The notes beneath the pieces were generated by a model, which was not told the DNA's origin, searched no databases, and was given only the letters and a program-made list of their open reading frames with translations. The position numbers and the translations under genes were made by a program. Below are positions 1-9,068 of a stretch of 64,000 nucleotides of DNA, piece by piece. Every line of letters begins with the position of its first letter. The stretch's first letter is position 1. This DNA is from Mesorhizobium loti (GTDB lineage: Bacteria; Pseudomonadota; Alphaproteobacteria; Rhizobiales; Rhizobiaceae), in contig CP050293.1 of the NCBI GenBank assembly GCA_014189435.1, positions 1,431,001 through 1,495,000 of the forward strand, in the 5' to 3' direction.

Positions 1-353
1 TTGGATGACAGGGCTTCGACGATTGCGGTGGCTCGAATAAGGGCTGTGCGTGCGGCCGAGAGTTCAATTGCCAATTCGAATCCGTGTCGATCGGCCAGCC
101 GCATGACTGTCCTCATTACCGCCGTCGAGTTCCTGGCCAGCAGAATCAAGTGCAAACCTCCAGGGCCATGGTCTCCGTTCAACCAATGCCTCGCACTACG
201 GTCGCTGGCACCCGTCCAAAACATCACGGTTTTCGTCGCTAACCGGCTGGTGCCGACCTCAGATGCCAATGCTTTGGCGATAGCTGCTGCATAGACTGTT
301 TCGGTTGCGGGAACGGATCCTTCGGGAAATTTATTGCCGCTTTTCGGAAACAT
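1..353 (-). CDS. Hypothetical island protein, 3' end outside window
   Basis: An open frame runs from an ATG at 353 to the left edge with no stop (117 codons seen). An AAGGAG Shine-Dalgarno sequence lies about 8 nt upstream of the ATG. The protein begins MFPKSGNK and has a central stretch, SDRSARHWLNGDHGPGG followed by LHLILLARNS, that could form a helix-turn-helix. I do not recognise the family. It is divergent from the serine recombinase gene that starts near 415, so the two may share a control region of about 60 bp. Codon use is GC-rich and looks like real coding; the plus-strand frame over the same DNA is the weaker reading. Confidence 0.6.
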   Translation of the reverse strand, partial: MFPKSGNKFPEGSVPATETVYAAAIAKALASEVGTSRLATKTVMFWTGASDRSARHWLNGDHGPGGLHLILLARNSTAVMRTVMRLADRHGFELAIELSAARTALIRATAIVEALSS

Positions 354-1196
354 CTTTCCGGCTCCTTGCTCTAAATTACTCCCAGCTTCCTGCATCTTTC
401 GCACGTGGCCCGAAATGGTAATCAATTGGAACCAGACGGGTGCGAACGAAGCCGGGCACCCGCGATCGAGGATACGAGCTGCCCAGTACGTTCGCATGTC
501 GACCGAGCACCAGAAGTATTCGACCGACAACCAGGCGTCGGCAATACAACGTTACGCCGACGCGCGCGGCTTTGAAATCGTCCGGACTTACGCGGACGAG
601 GGCAAAAGCGGCCTACGTCTTGTCGGAAGGGATGCCTTGCAGTCTCTCTTGGGCGATATCGAAAGCGGTCGCGCGGACTATGCAGCAATCCTTGTCTATG
701 ACGTGAGCCGATGGGGTCGGTTCCAGGACCCCGACGAAGCGGCCGCGATCGAGCTTAGATGCAAGCACGCGGGGATTCGCGTGCACTACTGCGCTGAGCA
801 GTTCGAAAACGACGGGAGCATCGGCTCTTCCATCGTGAAGACAGTAAAGCGGGCGATGGCGGGTGAATACAGCCGTGAGCTCTCCGTGAAAGTTTTCGCA
901 GGCCAGGCTCATCTAATCCGGCTTGGATTTCGGCAAGGCGGCACCGCCGGGTACGGGTTACGCCGGGTTCTTGTCGATCAGAACCAAAATCGAAAAGCAG
1001 AGCTCGTGCGAGGCGAACAAAAAAGCATCGCGACCGATCGGGTCATCCTGGTCCTTGGCCCGAAACATGAGGTCGATACCGTACGAGAGGTCTATCGCAA
1101 GTTCGTAACCGAAGATCGCACCGAGCGAGAAATTGCCGACATTTTGAACGCCCGCGGCGTCTTGTCAGACCTTGGGCGACCTTGGACCAGGGGGAC

Positions 1197-1204
1197 GGTG
1201 CACC
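1197..1204. repeat. IS66 target-site duplication, left copy
   Basis: GGTGCACC lies directly before the element's GTAAGCG end and is repeated at 3735-3742. Eight bp is the usual duplication length for the IS66 family. The duplicated site is itself a perfect palindrome. Confidence 0.95.
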
Positions 1205-1281
1205 GTAAGCGCGTAGGCATCCCCACGTAGCGTGCAGGCGGTTGATCGCTCATTTTCAGCATGAATCATGCGGAGAATCCT

Positions 1282-1668
1282 ATGAGCGACAGTATGAGCC
1301 ATCATCGAACATTCGAGATTTTGACGGCGGAGCCTGTGCCGTCCCGACGCAAGCCGCGCCATCGGTCGGACGAAGAGAAGGCACGGCTTGTCGCCGAAGC
1401 GTTCTCGCCAGGGGGCAATGTCTCGGCGGTTGCGCGTTCCGAGGGGCTGGACCCCTCGCAGCTCTATGCGTGGCGCCGCAAGGCGCTTTCGTCGGGCATG
1501 GTTGCGCCACTGACGGAGGGAGCGAGCAAGCCGGCGAAGTTCACGCGCTTTGAAGCGGTGGGCAGCGACACGGTGGAAATCGTCATTGGCGACGCAGTGG
1601 TGCGCGCCGGCGGCGATGTCGATCCCGATCGCCTGGCGAGGATCATCCGCGCGGTTCGTAAGGCATGA
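1282..1668 (+). CDS. tnpA: IS66 accessory protein TnpA
   Basis: This is the small helix-turn-helix protein of IS66 elements (about 128 residues). RRKPRHRSDEEKARLVAEAF followed by GNVSAVARSEGLDPSQLYAWRRKAL is the OrfA/TnpA-type DNA-binding segment. ATG 1282 is preferred over an ATG at 1261 because GGAG sits 6 nt before it. The stop overlaps the start of tnpB by 4 nt (ATGA), indicating translational coupling. TnpA is needed for IS66 transposition, but its exact role is not settled. Confidence 0.85.
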   Translation: MSDSMSHHRTFEILTAEPVPSRRKPRHRSDEEKARLVAEAFSPGGNVSAVARSEGLDPSQLYAWRRKALSSGMVAPLTEGASKPAKFTRFEAVGSDTVEIVIGDAVVRAGGDVDPDRLARIIRAVRKA

Positions 1669-2009
1669 TCGCTTCCGGTGTGGTGGTTTACGTGTCGTGC
1701 CAGCCGGTCGACTTCCGCAAGGGCGCGGCATCTTTGATGGCGCTGGTCAGGGATGGCGGCCTGGACCCATTCTCGGGGGCACTTCACGTATTCCGTTCGA
1801 AGCGTGCGGACCGGGTTCGCATCGTGTGGTGGGACGGCAGCGGGGTTTGTCTTTATTCGAAGACTCTGGAAGATCACAGCTTCTGCTGGCCGGGGATATC
1901 GGCCGCGCGCATGCGTCTCGACCACGCCCAGTTGATGGCGCTTCTGGCCGGACTGGACTGGAAAAAGATTCGTCCGGCCAGGGTCAGGCGGCCGTTATCG
2001 ACGGGCTGA
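1665..2009 (+). CDS. tnpB: IS66 accessory protein TnpB
   Basis: The 114-residue protein has the hallmark N-terminus of the family: VYVSCQPVDFRKGAASLMAL, then DPFSGALHVFRSKRADRVRI and WWDGSGVCLYSK. This gene is present in nearly all complete IS66 elements and is required for efficient transposition. It overlaps tnpA by 4 nt and lies 76 nt before tnpC. Its length is normal, so it looks intact. Confidence 0.92.
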   Translation: MIASGVVVYVSCQPVDFRKGAASLMALVRDGGLDPFSGALHVFRSKRADRVRIVWWDGSGVCLYSKTLEDHSFCWPGISAARMRLDHAQLMALLAGLDWKKIRPARVRRPLSTG

Positions 2010-2085
2010 AACCGGCCTGCGGCAAGATGAATCATGCGGCTGGAACGGTTGGGAAAGCGGCTGTTTTTGTGCTCTGTTGCTTGCC

Positions 2086-3726
2086 ATGGTTCTACCGGGT
2101 CTTGCCCTTCCCGACGACGTTGATGCGCTGAAGGCGATGATCCTTTCCATGGCTCGCGAGCAGGCTGCAAGCGAGGCCCGGATCGCAGTCGCCGACGCTC
2201 GGATCGCAGCATCTGAGGCGGAGGTCGCCCGGCTGAAAGCTGTCGAGAAAAGCGCCAGCGAGCGGATCGCCAATCTCACGTCAATCCTGAAAGTTTTACA
2301 GCGCACGCAACATGGCACGCGTTCCGAGCGGCTACGCCTGGCCATCGACGACGAGCAGGCCTCCTTTGCCTTCGAAGAGGTCGAGACCGGCCTTTCGGAA
2401 ATCCGGAGCGAACTCGACCGCGCGGTCGGGAACAAGCCGAAGCGCGCCCCGCGTCCGCGCAAGGGCTTTGCTGCCCACCTCGAACGCATCGAGGAGGTCG
2501 TCGAGCCGGAAATCCCGGCCGACTGCGAGGGGCTTGAAAAGGTTCTGATCGGCGAGGATCGATCCGAGCGGCTGGACGTCGTGCCGCCGAAGTTCCAGGT
2601 CATCGTCACGCGCCGTCCCAAATACGCCTTCCGGGGCCGTGACGGCGTGGTCCAGGCTCTGGCGCCGGCGCACATCATCGAAAGCGGCCTGCCGACGGAG
2701 CGGCTGCTCGCCTATATCGCCGTCTCCAAATACGCCGACGGCCTCCCGCTTTATCGGCAGGAGGCGATCTATCTGCGCGACGGCGTCGAGATCAGCCGGT
2801 CGTTGATGGCGCAATGGATGGGGCATCTGGGCTTCGAGCTGCAGATGCTTGCTGATTACATACTGGAGCGCATCAAGGAGGGCGAAAGGGTCTTCGCCGA
2901 CGAGACGACCTTGCCCACCCTTGCCCCTGGTTCCGGGAAAACCACGAAAGCCTGGTTGTGGGCCTACGCACGGGATGACCGACCCTATGGCGGAACCAGT
3001 CCGCCAATGGTTGCCTATCGTTTTGAAGACAGCAGAGGTGCGGATTGCGTGGCGCGCCACCTCGCCGGATTCAGCGGTATCCTGCAAGTGGATGGCTACT
3101 CGGCCTATACCAACCTGGTCAAGGCACGGGCCAAAGCCGGCAGCAATGAAACAATCCGGCTCGCCGGGTGCTGGGCTCACCTGCGGCGCAAATTCTACGA
3201 CCTGCACATCAGCGGGGTCTCGCAGGCCGCGACGGATTCGATCATCGCCATGACCGAATTGTGGAAGGTCGAGGACGAGGTTCGCGGCAAGGATGCCGGA
3301 AGCCGCGCCGCGCTGCGTCAGGAAAAGTCCGTGGCCATTGTCGCGAGCCTCTTCGATCTATGGGAAGCGGAACTGGGCAAGGTCTCCGGAAAATCCAAGA
3401 CCGCCGAGGCGATCCGCTACGCGCTCACCCGGCGGGAGGCGCTGGAACGCTTTCTGATGGACGGTCGCATCGAAATCGACTCCAATATCGTCGAGCGTGC
3501 AATCAGGCCCCAGACGATCACGCGAAAGAATAGTCTATTCGCCGGCAGCCACGGCGGTGGACGAACCTGGGCGACGGTAGCCACCTTGCTGCAAACCTGC
3601 AAAATGAACAGCGTCGATCCGCTCGACTGGCTCTCGCAGACCTTGACCCGCATCGCTCAAGGCTGGCCGGCATCCGAAATCGAAATGCTCATGCCTTGGA
3701 ACTTTAGGCCTGACGTTATCGGCTGA
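2086..3726 (+). CDS. tnpC: IS66 transposase TnpC
   Basis: This is the DDE transposase of the element, about 546 residues. Features in order: an N-terminal coiled coil rich in ASEARIAVADARIAASEAEV; a basic linker (KRAPRPRKGF); a zinc-binding-like region; and the catalytic core with ERVFADETTLPTLAPG, ILQVDGYSAY (a catalytic Asp) and the C-terminal DSNIVERAIRP (a catalytic Glu). It ends with the IS66 C-terminal segment GGRTWATVATLLQTCKMN. The start could be TTG 2077 or ATG 2086; I take the ATG. The stop lies 8 nt inside the right end of the element. Confidence 0.93.
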   Translation: MVLPGLALPDDVDALKAMILSMAREQAASEARIAVADARIAASEAEVARLKAVEKSASERIANLTSILKVLQRTQHGTRSERLRLAIDDEQASFAFEEVETGLSEIRSELDRAVGNKPKRAPRPRKGFAAHLERIEEVVEPEIPADCEGLEKVLIGEDRSERLDVVPPKFQVIVTRRPKYAFRGRDGVVQALAPAHIIESGLPTERLLAYIAVSKYADGLPLYRQEAIYLRDGVEISRSLMAQWMGHLGFELQMLADYILERIKEGERVFADETTLPTLAPGSGKTTKAWLWAYARDDRPYGGTSPPMVAYRFEDSRGADCVARHLAGFSGILQVDGYSAYTNLVKARAKAGSNETIRLAGCWAHLRRKFYDLHISGVSQAATDSIIAMTELWKVEDEVRGKDAGSRAALRQEKSVAIVASLFDLWEAELGKVSGKSKTAEAIRYALTRREALERFLMDGRIEIDSNIVERAIRPQTITRKNSLFAGSHGGGRTWATVATLLQTCKMNSVDPLDWLSQTLTRIAQGWPASEIEMLMPWNFRPDVIG

Positions 3727-3734
3727 CCGCTTAC

Positions 3735-3742
3735 GGTGCACC
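3735..3742. repeat. IS66 target-site duplication, right copy
   Basis: GGTGCACC follows the element's terminal CGCTTAC and matches 1197-1204. Recombinase coding resumes in frame immediately after it. Confidence 0.95.
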
Positions 3743-4526
3743 AGCTCCTGATCAATGAGAAATACATCGGGAACAACGTGTGGGGCCGCACGTCCTTCAA
3801 GCTGAAGCAGTCGCATGTCCGAAATCCTGAGGACGCTTGGATACGAGCCGACGAGGTGTTCGAACCGATCGTAGACAAGGAGTCCTTCAGCCAGGCGCAA
3901 GCCATCATCGGAGCAAGGTCTGAGCGGCTGTCGGACGAGACCATGCTGAACCTCCTCGCCGCAATCCTGGCCAAGAACGGTTACCTGTCTGGTATCATTA
4001 TCGACGAGGCAGAGGACTGCCCCTCGAGCAGCTCGTATCTATCGCGCTTCGGCAGTCTGCTTCGCGCCTATGCTCTCATCGGATTCGTTCCGGATCACGA
4101 CTATCGATATCTGGAGATAAACCGCGCCCTGCGAAGAATGCATCCTTATGTGATGGCCGAAGTGATCGAGGGAATCAGGGCGGCCGGGGGAACTGTGGAA
4201 CAGCAATCATCAACGGACATGCTGACGGTGAACCACGAGTTCAATGCATGCATTGTGATCGTCAGATGCTTCCATACTGGGGCGGGTTCGCTTCGATGGA
4301 AGCTGCGGTTGGATACGGCGCTGAACCCAGATTTGACGGTCGCAATACGCATGGATTCAAATAATGCGCAGCCGCGAGACTATTATCTGCTTCCCCGTTT
4401 GGACATGCACACGGCCGTCTTGCGTCTTTGCGAGCACAACGGGCTATCCCTCGATGCATACCGTTTCGAGACGCTCGAAACCTTTTATGCGATGTCACAA
4501 CGAACCCCCATAGAGGAGGCGGCCTA

Positions 4527-5420
4527 ATGGCGGCGATGCCAGCGCAGCGGGTCGAGATGATCCCCATCGACAGGATTGCGATCGTCAATCCCAGAATACG
4601 CAACAAGCGAATCTTTAGGGATATCGTCGACAACATCTCCGAGATCGGCCTGAAACGGCCGATAACAGTTGCCCGTCGGCCCGAGGCGGGGGGACCTTAC
4701 TACGATCTGGTTTGCGGACAGGGTAGGCTGGAGGCTTACAAGGCACTTGGCCAATTGGAGGTCCCCGCCCTTGTAGTCACAGCCGATCCAGAAGACTGTC
4801 TGGTAGCGAGCCTGGTCGAGAATTGCGCTCGTCGGAAACACCAGGCGATCGATCTTCTCAATGATATCGGCCGGATGAAGCAGCAAGGGCATCCGATCGC
4901 TGACATCGCGAGGAAAACAGGACTTACGGCGGAATACGTTCATGCAGTGGTCAGACTTCTCGAGAATGGCGAGCAGCGCCTTCTACGTGCGGTCGAGTCT
5001 GGTCAGATCCCCTTCAGCGTCGCGCTCGACATAGCGGAGGCAGACGATCAGGATGTCCAGGCCGCACTCCAGAACGCCTATGAGAAGAACCTGCTTCGCG
5101 GCCGAAAACTCCTTGCGGCGAAACGGCTTGTGGAGCAACGGCGCGTTCAGGGCAAGCGGCTGAAGAGCAATCCCCATTTGAAGCCAAGGAAGTTGTCGAC
5201 CGAGGCTCTCGTCCGTGCTTATCAACAAGACACGGACAGGAAACGTCTGCTGATCAGACGTGCGCAGGCGGCGAGCAACCGTCTCATTTTTATCGCTGAA
5301 GCTCTGCGAAGGCTGCTGAACGATGAAGGTTTCCGGGACCTCCTCACCAAGGAGGGACTAACGACCTTGCCTAAGAATTTGGCGCAGCGTCTAGATCGCT
5401 TGGAGGCCTCAACCCCATGA
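4527..5420 (+). CDS. ParB/RepB-like partition protein 1
   Basis: A 297-residue protein of the ParB/RepB type. An N-terminal ParB-like domain runs from MIPIDRIAIVNPRIRNKRIF through ISEIGLKRPITV to CGQGRLEAYKALG, which stands where ParB has its GERR-like nucleotide box. Next come VENCARRKHQ and a helix-turn-helix region (PIADIARKTGLTAEYVHAVV), then a basic C-terminal part. The start ATG overlaps the recombinase stop (TAATG), with AGGAGG about 8 nt upstream. The stop overlaps the next gene by 4 nt (ATGA). Family knowledge: such proteins bind parS-like sites and spread on DNA. With no ParA here, a role alongside the recombinase (synapsis, regulation, maintenance) is inferred. Confidence 0.85.
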   Translation: MAAMPAQRVEMIPIDRIAIVNPRIRNKRIFRDIVDNISEIGLKRPITVARRPEAGGPYYDLVCGQGRLEAYKALGQLEVPALVVTADPEDCLVASLVENCARRKHQAIDLLNDIGRMKQQGHPIADIARKTGLTAEYVHAVVRLLENGEQRLLRAVESGQIPFSVALDIAEADDQDVQAALQNAYEKNLLRGRKLLAAKRLVEQRRVQGKRLKSNPHLKPRKLSTEALVRAYQQDTDRKRLLIRRAQAASNRLIFIAEALRRLLNDEGFRDLLTKEGLTTLPKNLAQRLDRLEASTP

Positions 5421-6307
5421 GCGCAGCAGCAAAAATAGCTCTCGTGAAAATCGCGTTCGAAACAGCCAGTCTCCGTATTTCGATCGATGAGATACTGCCT
5501 CTTCGGCAAATCACACCATCGGTACTGAAGTCAGTGAAGTATGCCCAGATCGCGGCTTCAATTGCCGAAGTCGGCATCATCGAACCCCCGGTGGTGGTTA
5601 GGGACAGCACGGACAGAAATCGCTTCCACTTGCTTGACGGCCATATCCGGGTCGACATCCTGCGAGCGCGTGGTGAGACCGAAGTTGTGTGCCTGGTGGC
5701 CACAGAAGACGAGGCGTTCACATACAACAAGCGAATCAGCCGGATAGCCATCATCCAAGAACACAAAATGATCCTGAAGGCCATTGAGAAAGGCGTGTCG
5801 GAAGAGCGGCTCGCGCGGGCATTGAATGTCAACATAACCAGCATCCGCCACAAACGCAGTCTGCTGGAGGGCATCTGTCCGGAAGTCGTGGACTTGCTTA
5901 AGGACAAACACGTGCCGATCAACACGTTCGGAGAGTTGAAAAAACTGAAATCAATCAGGCAAATCGAGGCGGCCGAGCTGATGATCGCGATGAACAAGTA
6001 CTCGATCAGCTATGCGAAGTCCTTGGTGGCAGCGACTCCTGTGAGCCAGTTGGTACGGGGCAACAAGACGGTAAAGGGCCTAAGCCAACAGCAGATCGAC
6101 ATGATGGAGGGTGAATCGGCCACGCTCGACCGTGAGTTCAAAGCGATTGAGCAGGACTACGGAAGCGATCACCTGGATGTCATCCTCGCGACCGGCTATG
6201 TGACCCGCCTACTCGAAAACGCGAAGGTAGTGCGGCACCTGGCACACCGTCATCCTGACATTCTTGCGGAGTTCCAGAAGATCGCGGAAGTGCAGAAGGC
6301 AGCATGA
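5417..6307 (+). CDS. ParB/RepB-like partition protein 2
   Basis: A 296-residue second ParB-like protein that is not a close copy of the first. Residues about 20-90 hold the ParB-type domain (ISIDEILPLR, IAEVGIIEPPVVV, then LLDGHIRVDIL at the position of the GERR box). A helix-turn-helix region (SEERLARALNVNITSIRHKR) and a C-terminal region resembling the RepB partition-protein C-terminal domain follow (QIEAAELMIAMNKYSISYAKSLVAATP). It overlaps the gene before it by ATGA and overlaps a third, decayed gene by another ATGA at 6304. The recombinase-ParB-ParB order with tight coupling suggests one functional unit; its job is not known to me. Confidence 0.82.
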   Translation: MSAAAKIALVKIAFETASLRISIDEILPLRQITPSVLKSVKYAQIAASIAEVGIIEPPVVVRDSTDRNRFHLLDGHIRVDILRARGETEVVCLVATEDEAFTYNKRISRIAIIQEHKMILKAIEKGVSEERLARALNVNITSIRHKRSLLEGICPEVVDLLKDKHVPINTFGELKKLKSIRQIEAAELMIAMNKYSISYAKSLVAATPVSQLVRGNKTVKGLSQQQIDMMEGESATLDREFKAIEQDYGSDHLDVILATGYVTRLLENAKVVRHLAHRHPDILAEFQKIAEVQKAA

Positions 6308-6471
6308 CCCGACTGGAACCTGCGCTGATCCGTCTGAAGGCGATAATGTTTCAGTCGACCTAGAGTCGTCGAACTGGTAGGCGGCGTAGTGCACGATGGT
6401 CGCCGCCGGGACATCGAGCCGCATTATGCCCTTTCGTACAAACGTCCGCAAAACAAGCCTGCCTCGGAATA

Positions 6472-6477
6472 TTTCTG
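6472..6477. repeat. IS21 target-site duplication, left copy
   Basis: TTTCTG lies before the left element end and is repeated at 9276-9281. The shared stretch can be read as up to 9 bp (ATATTTCTG) because the right end of the element finishes in ATA. IS21-family elements usually duplicate 4-8 bp. Confidence 0.8.
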
Positions 6478-6667
6478 TACGGCGCGGCAATCAACCTGGA
6501 AGGAGCGTCAATCAGGATGGGAGCGTCGCCAGGGACGTCACGGAGGGAGGGCGTAGCCCGACTGGAGGGACGTTCCTGGCGACGGCGCGAACCCACATAG
6601 GGTTCACGCCGTCTGGTGATCGCGATGTGTCGGGTGCATTTCTTCTTCCCGCTCAAAGGAAGAATGA

Positions 6668-8176
6668 ATGTCCGGCAGTCACATCACGGATCAACAATCG
6701 AGGCTCTATATGCAAAATCGCCAGAAGCACAGTGTCCCTGTCGCGGCCGCCAAATCAGGTTTCAGCCCATCCACTGGTTATCGGATCGAATCAGACCCCC
6801 GTCCACCAAGCGAGAAGAAGTCCAAACACGAACGACGTCGGCCTGATCCATTGGAAGGGATATTCACCGAAGAGGTGGTTCCCATGCTGCAAAGCGCTCC
6901 CGGCTTGCGCCCTGTCGGCATTCTTCGTGAGCTTTGCAAGCGTCATCCCGAGCTCGATTCTGGTATTCGCCGCACACTTGAGCGCCGGATCCGCGCATGG
7001 CGCGCGATCCATGGAGGAGATCAGGATGTCATATTCCGGCAGGTTCACGAGCCGGGACGCATGGGGCTGTCGGATTTTACCCATGCACCGGGCCTCAAGG
7101 TCACGATCGCCAGCGTGACCTTCGATTACCTGCTCTATCACTTCCGACTTGCATACAGTGGATTCGAGCATGCCGAGATTGTCGAAGGCGGCGAGAGTTT
7201 TGCCGCGCTGACAAGTGGTTTGCAGAACGCCCTTTGGTCTCTCGGCGGCGCGCCGCGCGATCACCGCACGGACAGTCTTTCGGCTGCATTCCGCAATCTC
7301 AATGCCGATACCGCACAGGACATGACAGATCGGTATGAAGCGCTTTGCGCCCATTACGGCATGAAGGCCAGCCGCAACAATCGCGGCGTCGCCCACGAGA
7401 ACGGCGCGGTCGAAGGATCCCATGGCGATCTGAAGCGGGAACTGGAAGATGCTCTTCTCCTGCGCGGAACGCGTGACTTTGCGGACGTCACCAGTTTTGC
7501 CGCCTTCATCGACGAGGTTGTCGGCCAGCGCAATGCCCGTCGGGCCAGGGAGATCGCCATTGAGCGCGAAAGCCTGCTGGCGCTGCCGCGCAAGCGCCAG
7601 CCCGAAGGCGAAGACGAGATCGTCTACGTCACCAGCAGTGGAGGGTTTACCCTTCGCCGGGTCTTCTACACCGTTCCTTCACGGCTGATCGGACATCGGC
7701 TGCGCGCACGGCTCTTCAAGGAGCATATCGAACTGTTCCTCGGCGGCACGTCCCTGATGAAGCTGCCGCGCGTCAGAGGCCAGCTCGGCCCCACCCAGCA
7801 TGTCGTGAACTATCATCACGTCATTCATTCCCTGCGCCAGAAACCGGGGGCTTTGCCCAGACTCGGCTATCGCGATCAGCTCTTCCCCAGGGATGCCTAT
7901 CGCAATCTCTACAATGCCGCCATGGAGAGGCTGCCGGAACGCGATGCCTGCCGCCTGACGGTGGAACTGCTGAGCCTGGCCCATGAGCGCAATGTCGAGG
8001 CCGCACTCGCCCACGCCATCCAGGGCGAGCTCGATGCGGGAACCTTGCCGACGCTTGACGGCATGCGCGCCCGGTTCGCGCCGAACCCGGCCTGTGTCCC
8101 GCAGGTCAGCGTCAATCTGGGTAAACTGGTCGATTACGACAGGCTTATCGGCACCCGCGTGGAGGTCACGGCATGA
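6668..8176 (+). CDS. istA: IS21 transposase IstA
   Basis: A 502-residue IstA. The rve catalytic core shows the DDE residues in GRMGLSDFTHAPG, in GGAPRDHRTDSLSAAF and in HENGAVEGSHGDLKRELEDA. An N-terminal DNA-binding region precedes it and a C-terminal beta-barrel region (VYVTSSGGFTLRRVFYTVPS) follows. An AAAGGAAG ribosome site stands just before ATG 6668. The stop overlaps istB by 4 nt. The length is normal for the family. Confidence 0.95.
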   Translation: MSGSHITDQQSRLYMQNRQKHSVPVAAAKSGFSPSTGYRIESDPRPPSEKKSKHERRRPDPLEGIFTEEVVPMLQSAPGLRPVGILRELCKRHPELDSGIRRTLERRIRAWRAIHGGDQDVIFRQVHEPGRMGLSDFTHAPGLKVTIASVTFDYLLYHFRLAYSGFEHAEIVEGGESFAALTSGLQNALWSLGGAPRDHRTDSLSAAFRNLNADTAQDMTDRYEALCAHYGMKASRNNRGVAHENGAVEGSHGDLKRELEDALLLRGTRDFADVTSFAAFIDEVVGQRNARRAREIAIERESLLALPRKRQPEGEDEIVYVTSSGGFTLRRVFYTVPSRLIGHRLRARLFKEHIELFLGGTSLMKLPRVRGQLGPTQHVVNYHHVIHSLRQKPGALPRLGYRDQLFPRDAYRNLYNAAMERLPERDACRLTVELLSLAHERNVEAALAHAIQGELDAGTLPTLDGMRARFAPNPACVPQVSVNLGKLVDYDRLIGTRVEVTA

Positions 8177-8985
8177 GACCCAACGATCCTGTCGATACCG
8201 CGCGCTTGTCCCTGATGCTCACCGATCTGCGGCTGCCGGGCATCTCCAGGGCCTGGCACACCTTCGCCGAGCGGGCTGACACCGAAGGCTGGCCGGCTTC
8301 CCGGCTGCTGGCGGCGCTTGCTGAGTTCGAGGTCGCCGAACGCGAAACGCGGCGTATGCAGCGCCACCTCACTGAAGCGCGTCTTCCTCCGGGGAAAACC
8401 CTCGATGCCTTCGACTTCACGGCTGTGCCCATGGTCTCGAAGGCCCGGGTCATGGCATTGGTCGCGGGAGATGTCTGGTTGAAGAACGGCGCCAATCTGA
8501 TGCTGTTTGGCGGGCCAGGCGGCGGAAAATCGCATCTGGCGGCCGCCATCGGCGTCGGGCTGATCGAGAATGGGTGGCGTGTTCTGTTCACGCGTACCAC
8601 CGACCTTGTTCAGAAACTGCAAGCCGCCCGCCGCAATCTCGATCTCGAAGGGGCCATCGCAAAGCTCGACAAGTACCATCTGCTGGTGCTCGACGACATG
8701 GCGTATGTGACCAAGGATCAGGCGGAAACCAGTGTGCTCTTTGAGCTGATCAGTGCGCGATACGAGCGCCGCTCGCTTCTCATCACCGCAAATCAGCCCT
8801 TCGGTGAATGGGACAAGGTCTTTCCCGACAAAGCCATGACGTTGGCCGCCATCGACAGACTGGTTCATCACGCGACGATCTTCGAAATGAATGTCGAGAG
8901 CTACAGGCGCAAAACCGCAATATCCCGTTTGACGGAAAACAGCGATGGCACGCCGGCAACGCTGGCCTCGGCCCTCGCTGATTGA
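8173..8985 (+). CDS. istB: IS21 helper ATPase IstB
   Basis: A 270-residue AAA+ protein of the DnaC/IstB family that assembles on DNA and activates IstA. Walker A is LFGGPGGGKSHLAAAIG, Walker B is LLVLDDMAYV, and the sensor region is RSLLITANQPFGEW. The N-terminal recognition segment (LMLTDLRLPGISRAWHTFAE) is typical. It is translationally coupled to istA through ATGA at 8173 and is followed by a strong terminator. Confidence 0.95.
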   Translation: MRPNDPVDTARLSLMLTDLRLPGISRAWHTFAERADTEGWPASRLLAALAEFEVAERETRRMQRHLTEARLPPGKTLDAFDFTAVPMVSKARVMALVAGDVWLKNGANLMLFGGPGGGKSHLAAAIGVGLIENGWRVLFTRTTDLVQKLQAARRNLDLEGAIAKLDKYHLLVLDDMAYVTKDQAETSVLFELISARYERRSLLITANQPFGEWDKVFPDKAMTLAAIDRLVHHATIFEMNVESYRRKTAISRLTENSDGTPATLASALAD

Positions 8986-9032
8986 CGCGCCGCGACAAAC
9001 AAACGTTAGGATAGATTGTCGCGCAAATGAAG

Positions 9033-9068
9033 GCCGGCCTCCCGCTTCAAACGGAGGCCGGCTTTTTT
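9033..9068 (+). terminator. Rho-independent terminator after istB
   Basis: A 10-bp perfect GC stem (GCCGGCCTCC with GGAGGCCGGC) closes a 10-nt loop and is followed by six T. It lies about 50 nt after istB, inside the element, and should end istAB transcription. Confidence 0.85.

Larger units (their letters stand above)
1205..3734 (+). mobile_element. IS66-family insertion sequence
   Basis: The element is 2530 bp and has the full IS66 set tnpA-tnpB-tnpC on the plus strand. Its left tip reads GTAAGCGCG and its right tip reads CGCTTAC, forming imperfect terminal inverted repeats with 7 identical outer bases. It is flanked by the 8-bp repeat GGTGCACC. All three genes look intact, so it may still be active. 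It interrupts the serine recombinase gene. Confidence 0.95.
415..4527 (+). pseudogene. Large serine recombinase split by IS66
   Basis: Two half-genes (415-1204 and 3743-4527) make one large serine recombinase of 524 residues once the IS66 element and one copy of the 8-bp duplication are removed; the frame then joins exactly (TVH to QLLINEKYIG). The resolvase domain shows the catalytic serine in YVRMSTEHQ (about residue 29), then DEGKSG and YDVSRWGR. The middle part (EREIADILNARG) is the recombinase domain and the C-terminal part continues after the insertion. The family cuts and joins DNA through a phosphoserine intermediate. ATG 415 is chosen because the next in-frame ATG falls inside the catalytic motif; no good Shine-Dalgarno sequence is seen. 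Its stop TAA overlaps the ATG of the next ParB-like gene, so the three genes form a module. As it stands the gene should be inactive. Confidence 0.9.

Noticed and set aside
1-294. Plus-strand frame of 97 codons at the left edge
   Set aside because: The opposite strand reads as a better protein with a ribosome binding site.
4527-6307. A replication origin of repABC type
   Set aside because: No RepA or RepC gene and no recognisable incompatibility RNA region; only ParB/RepB-like genes are present.
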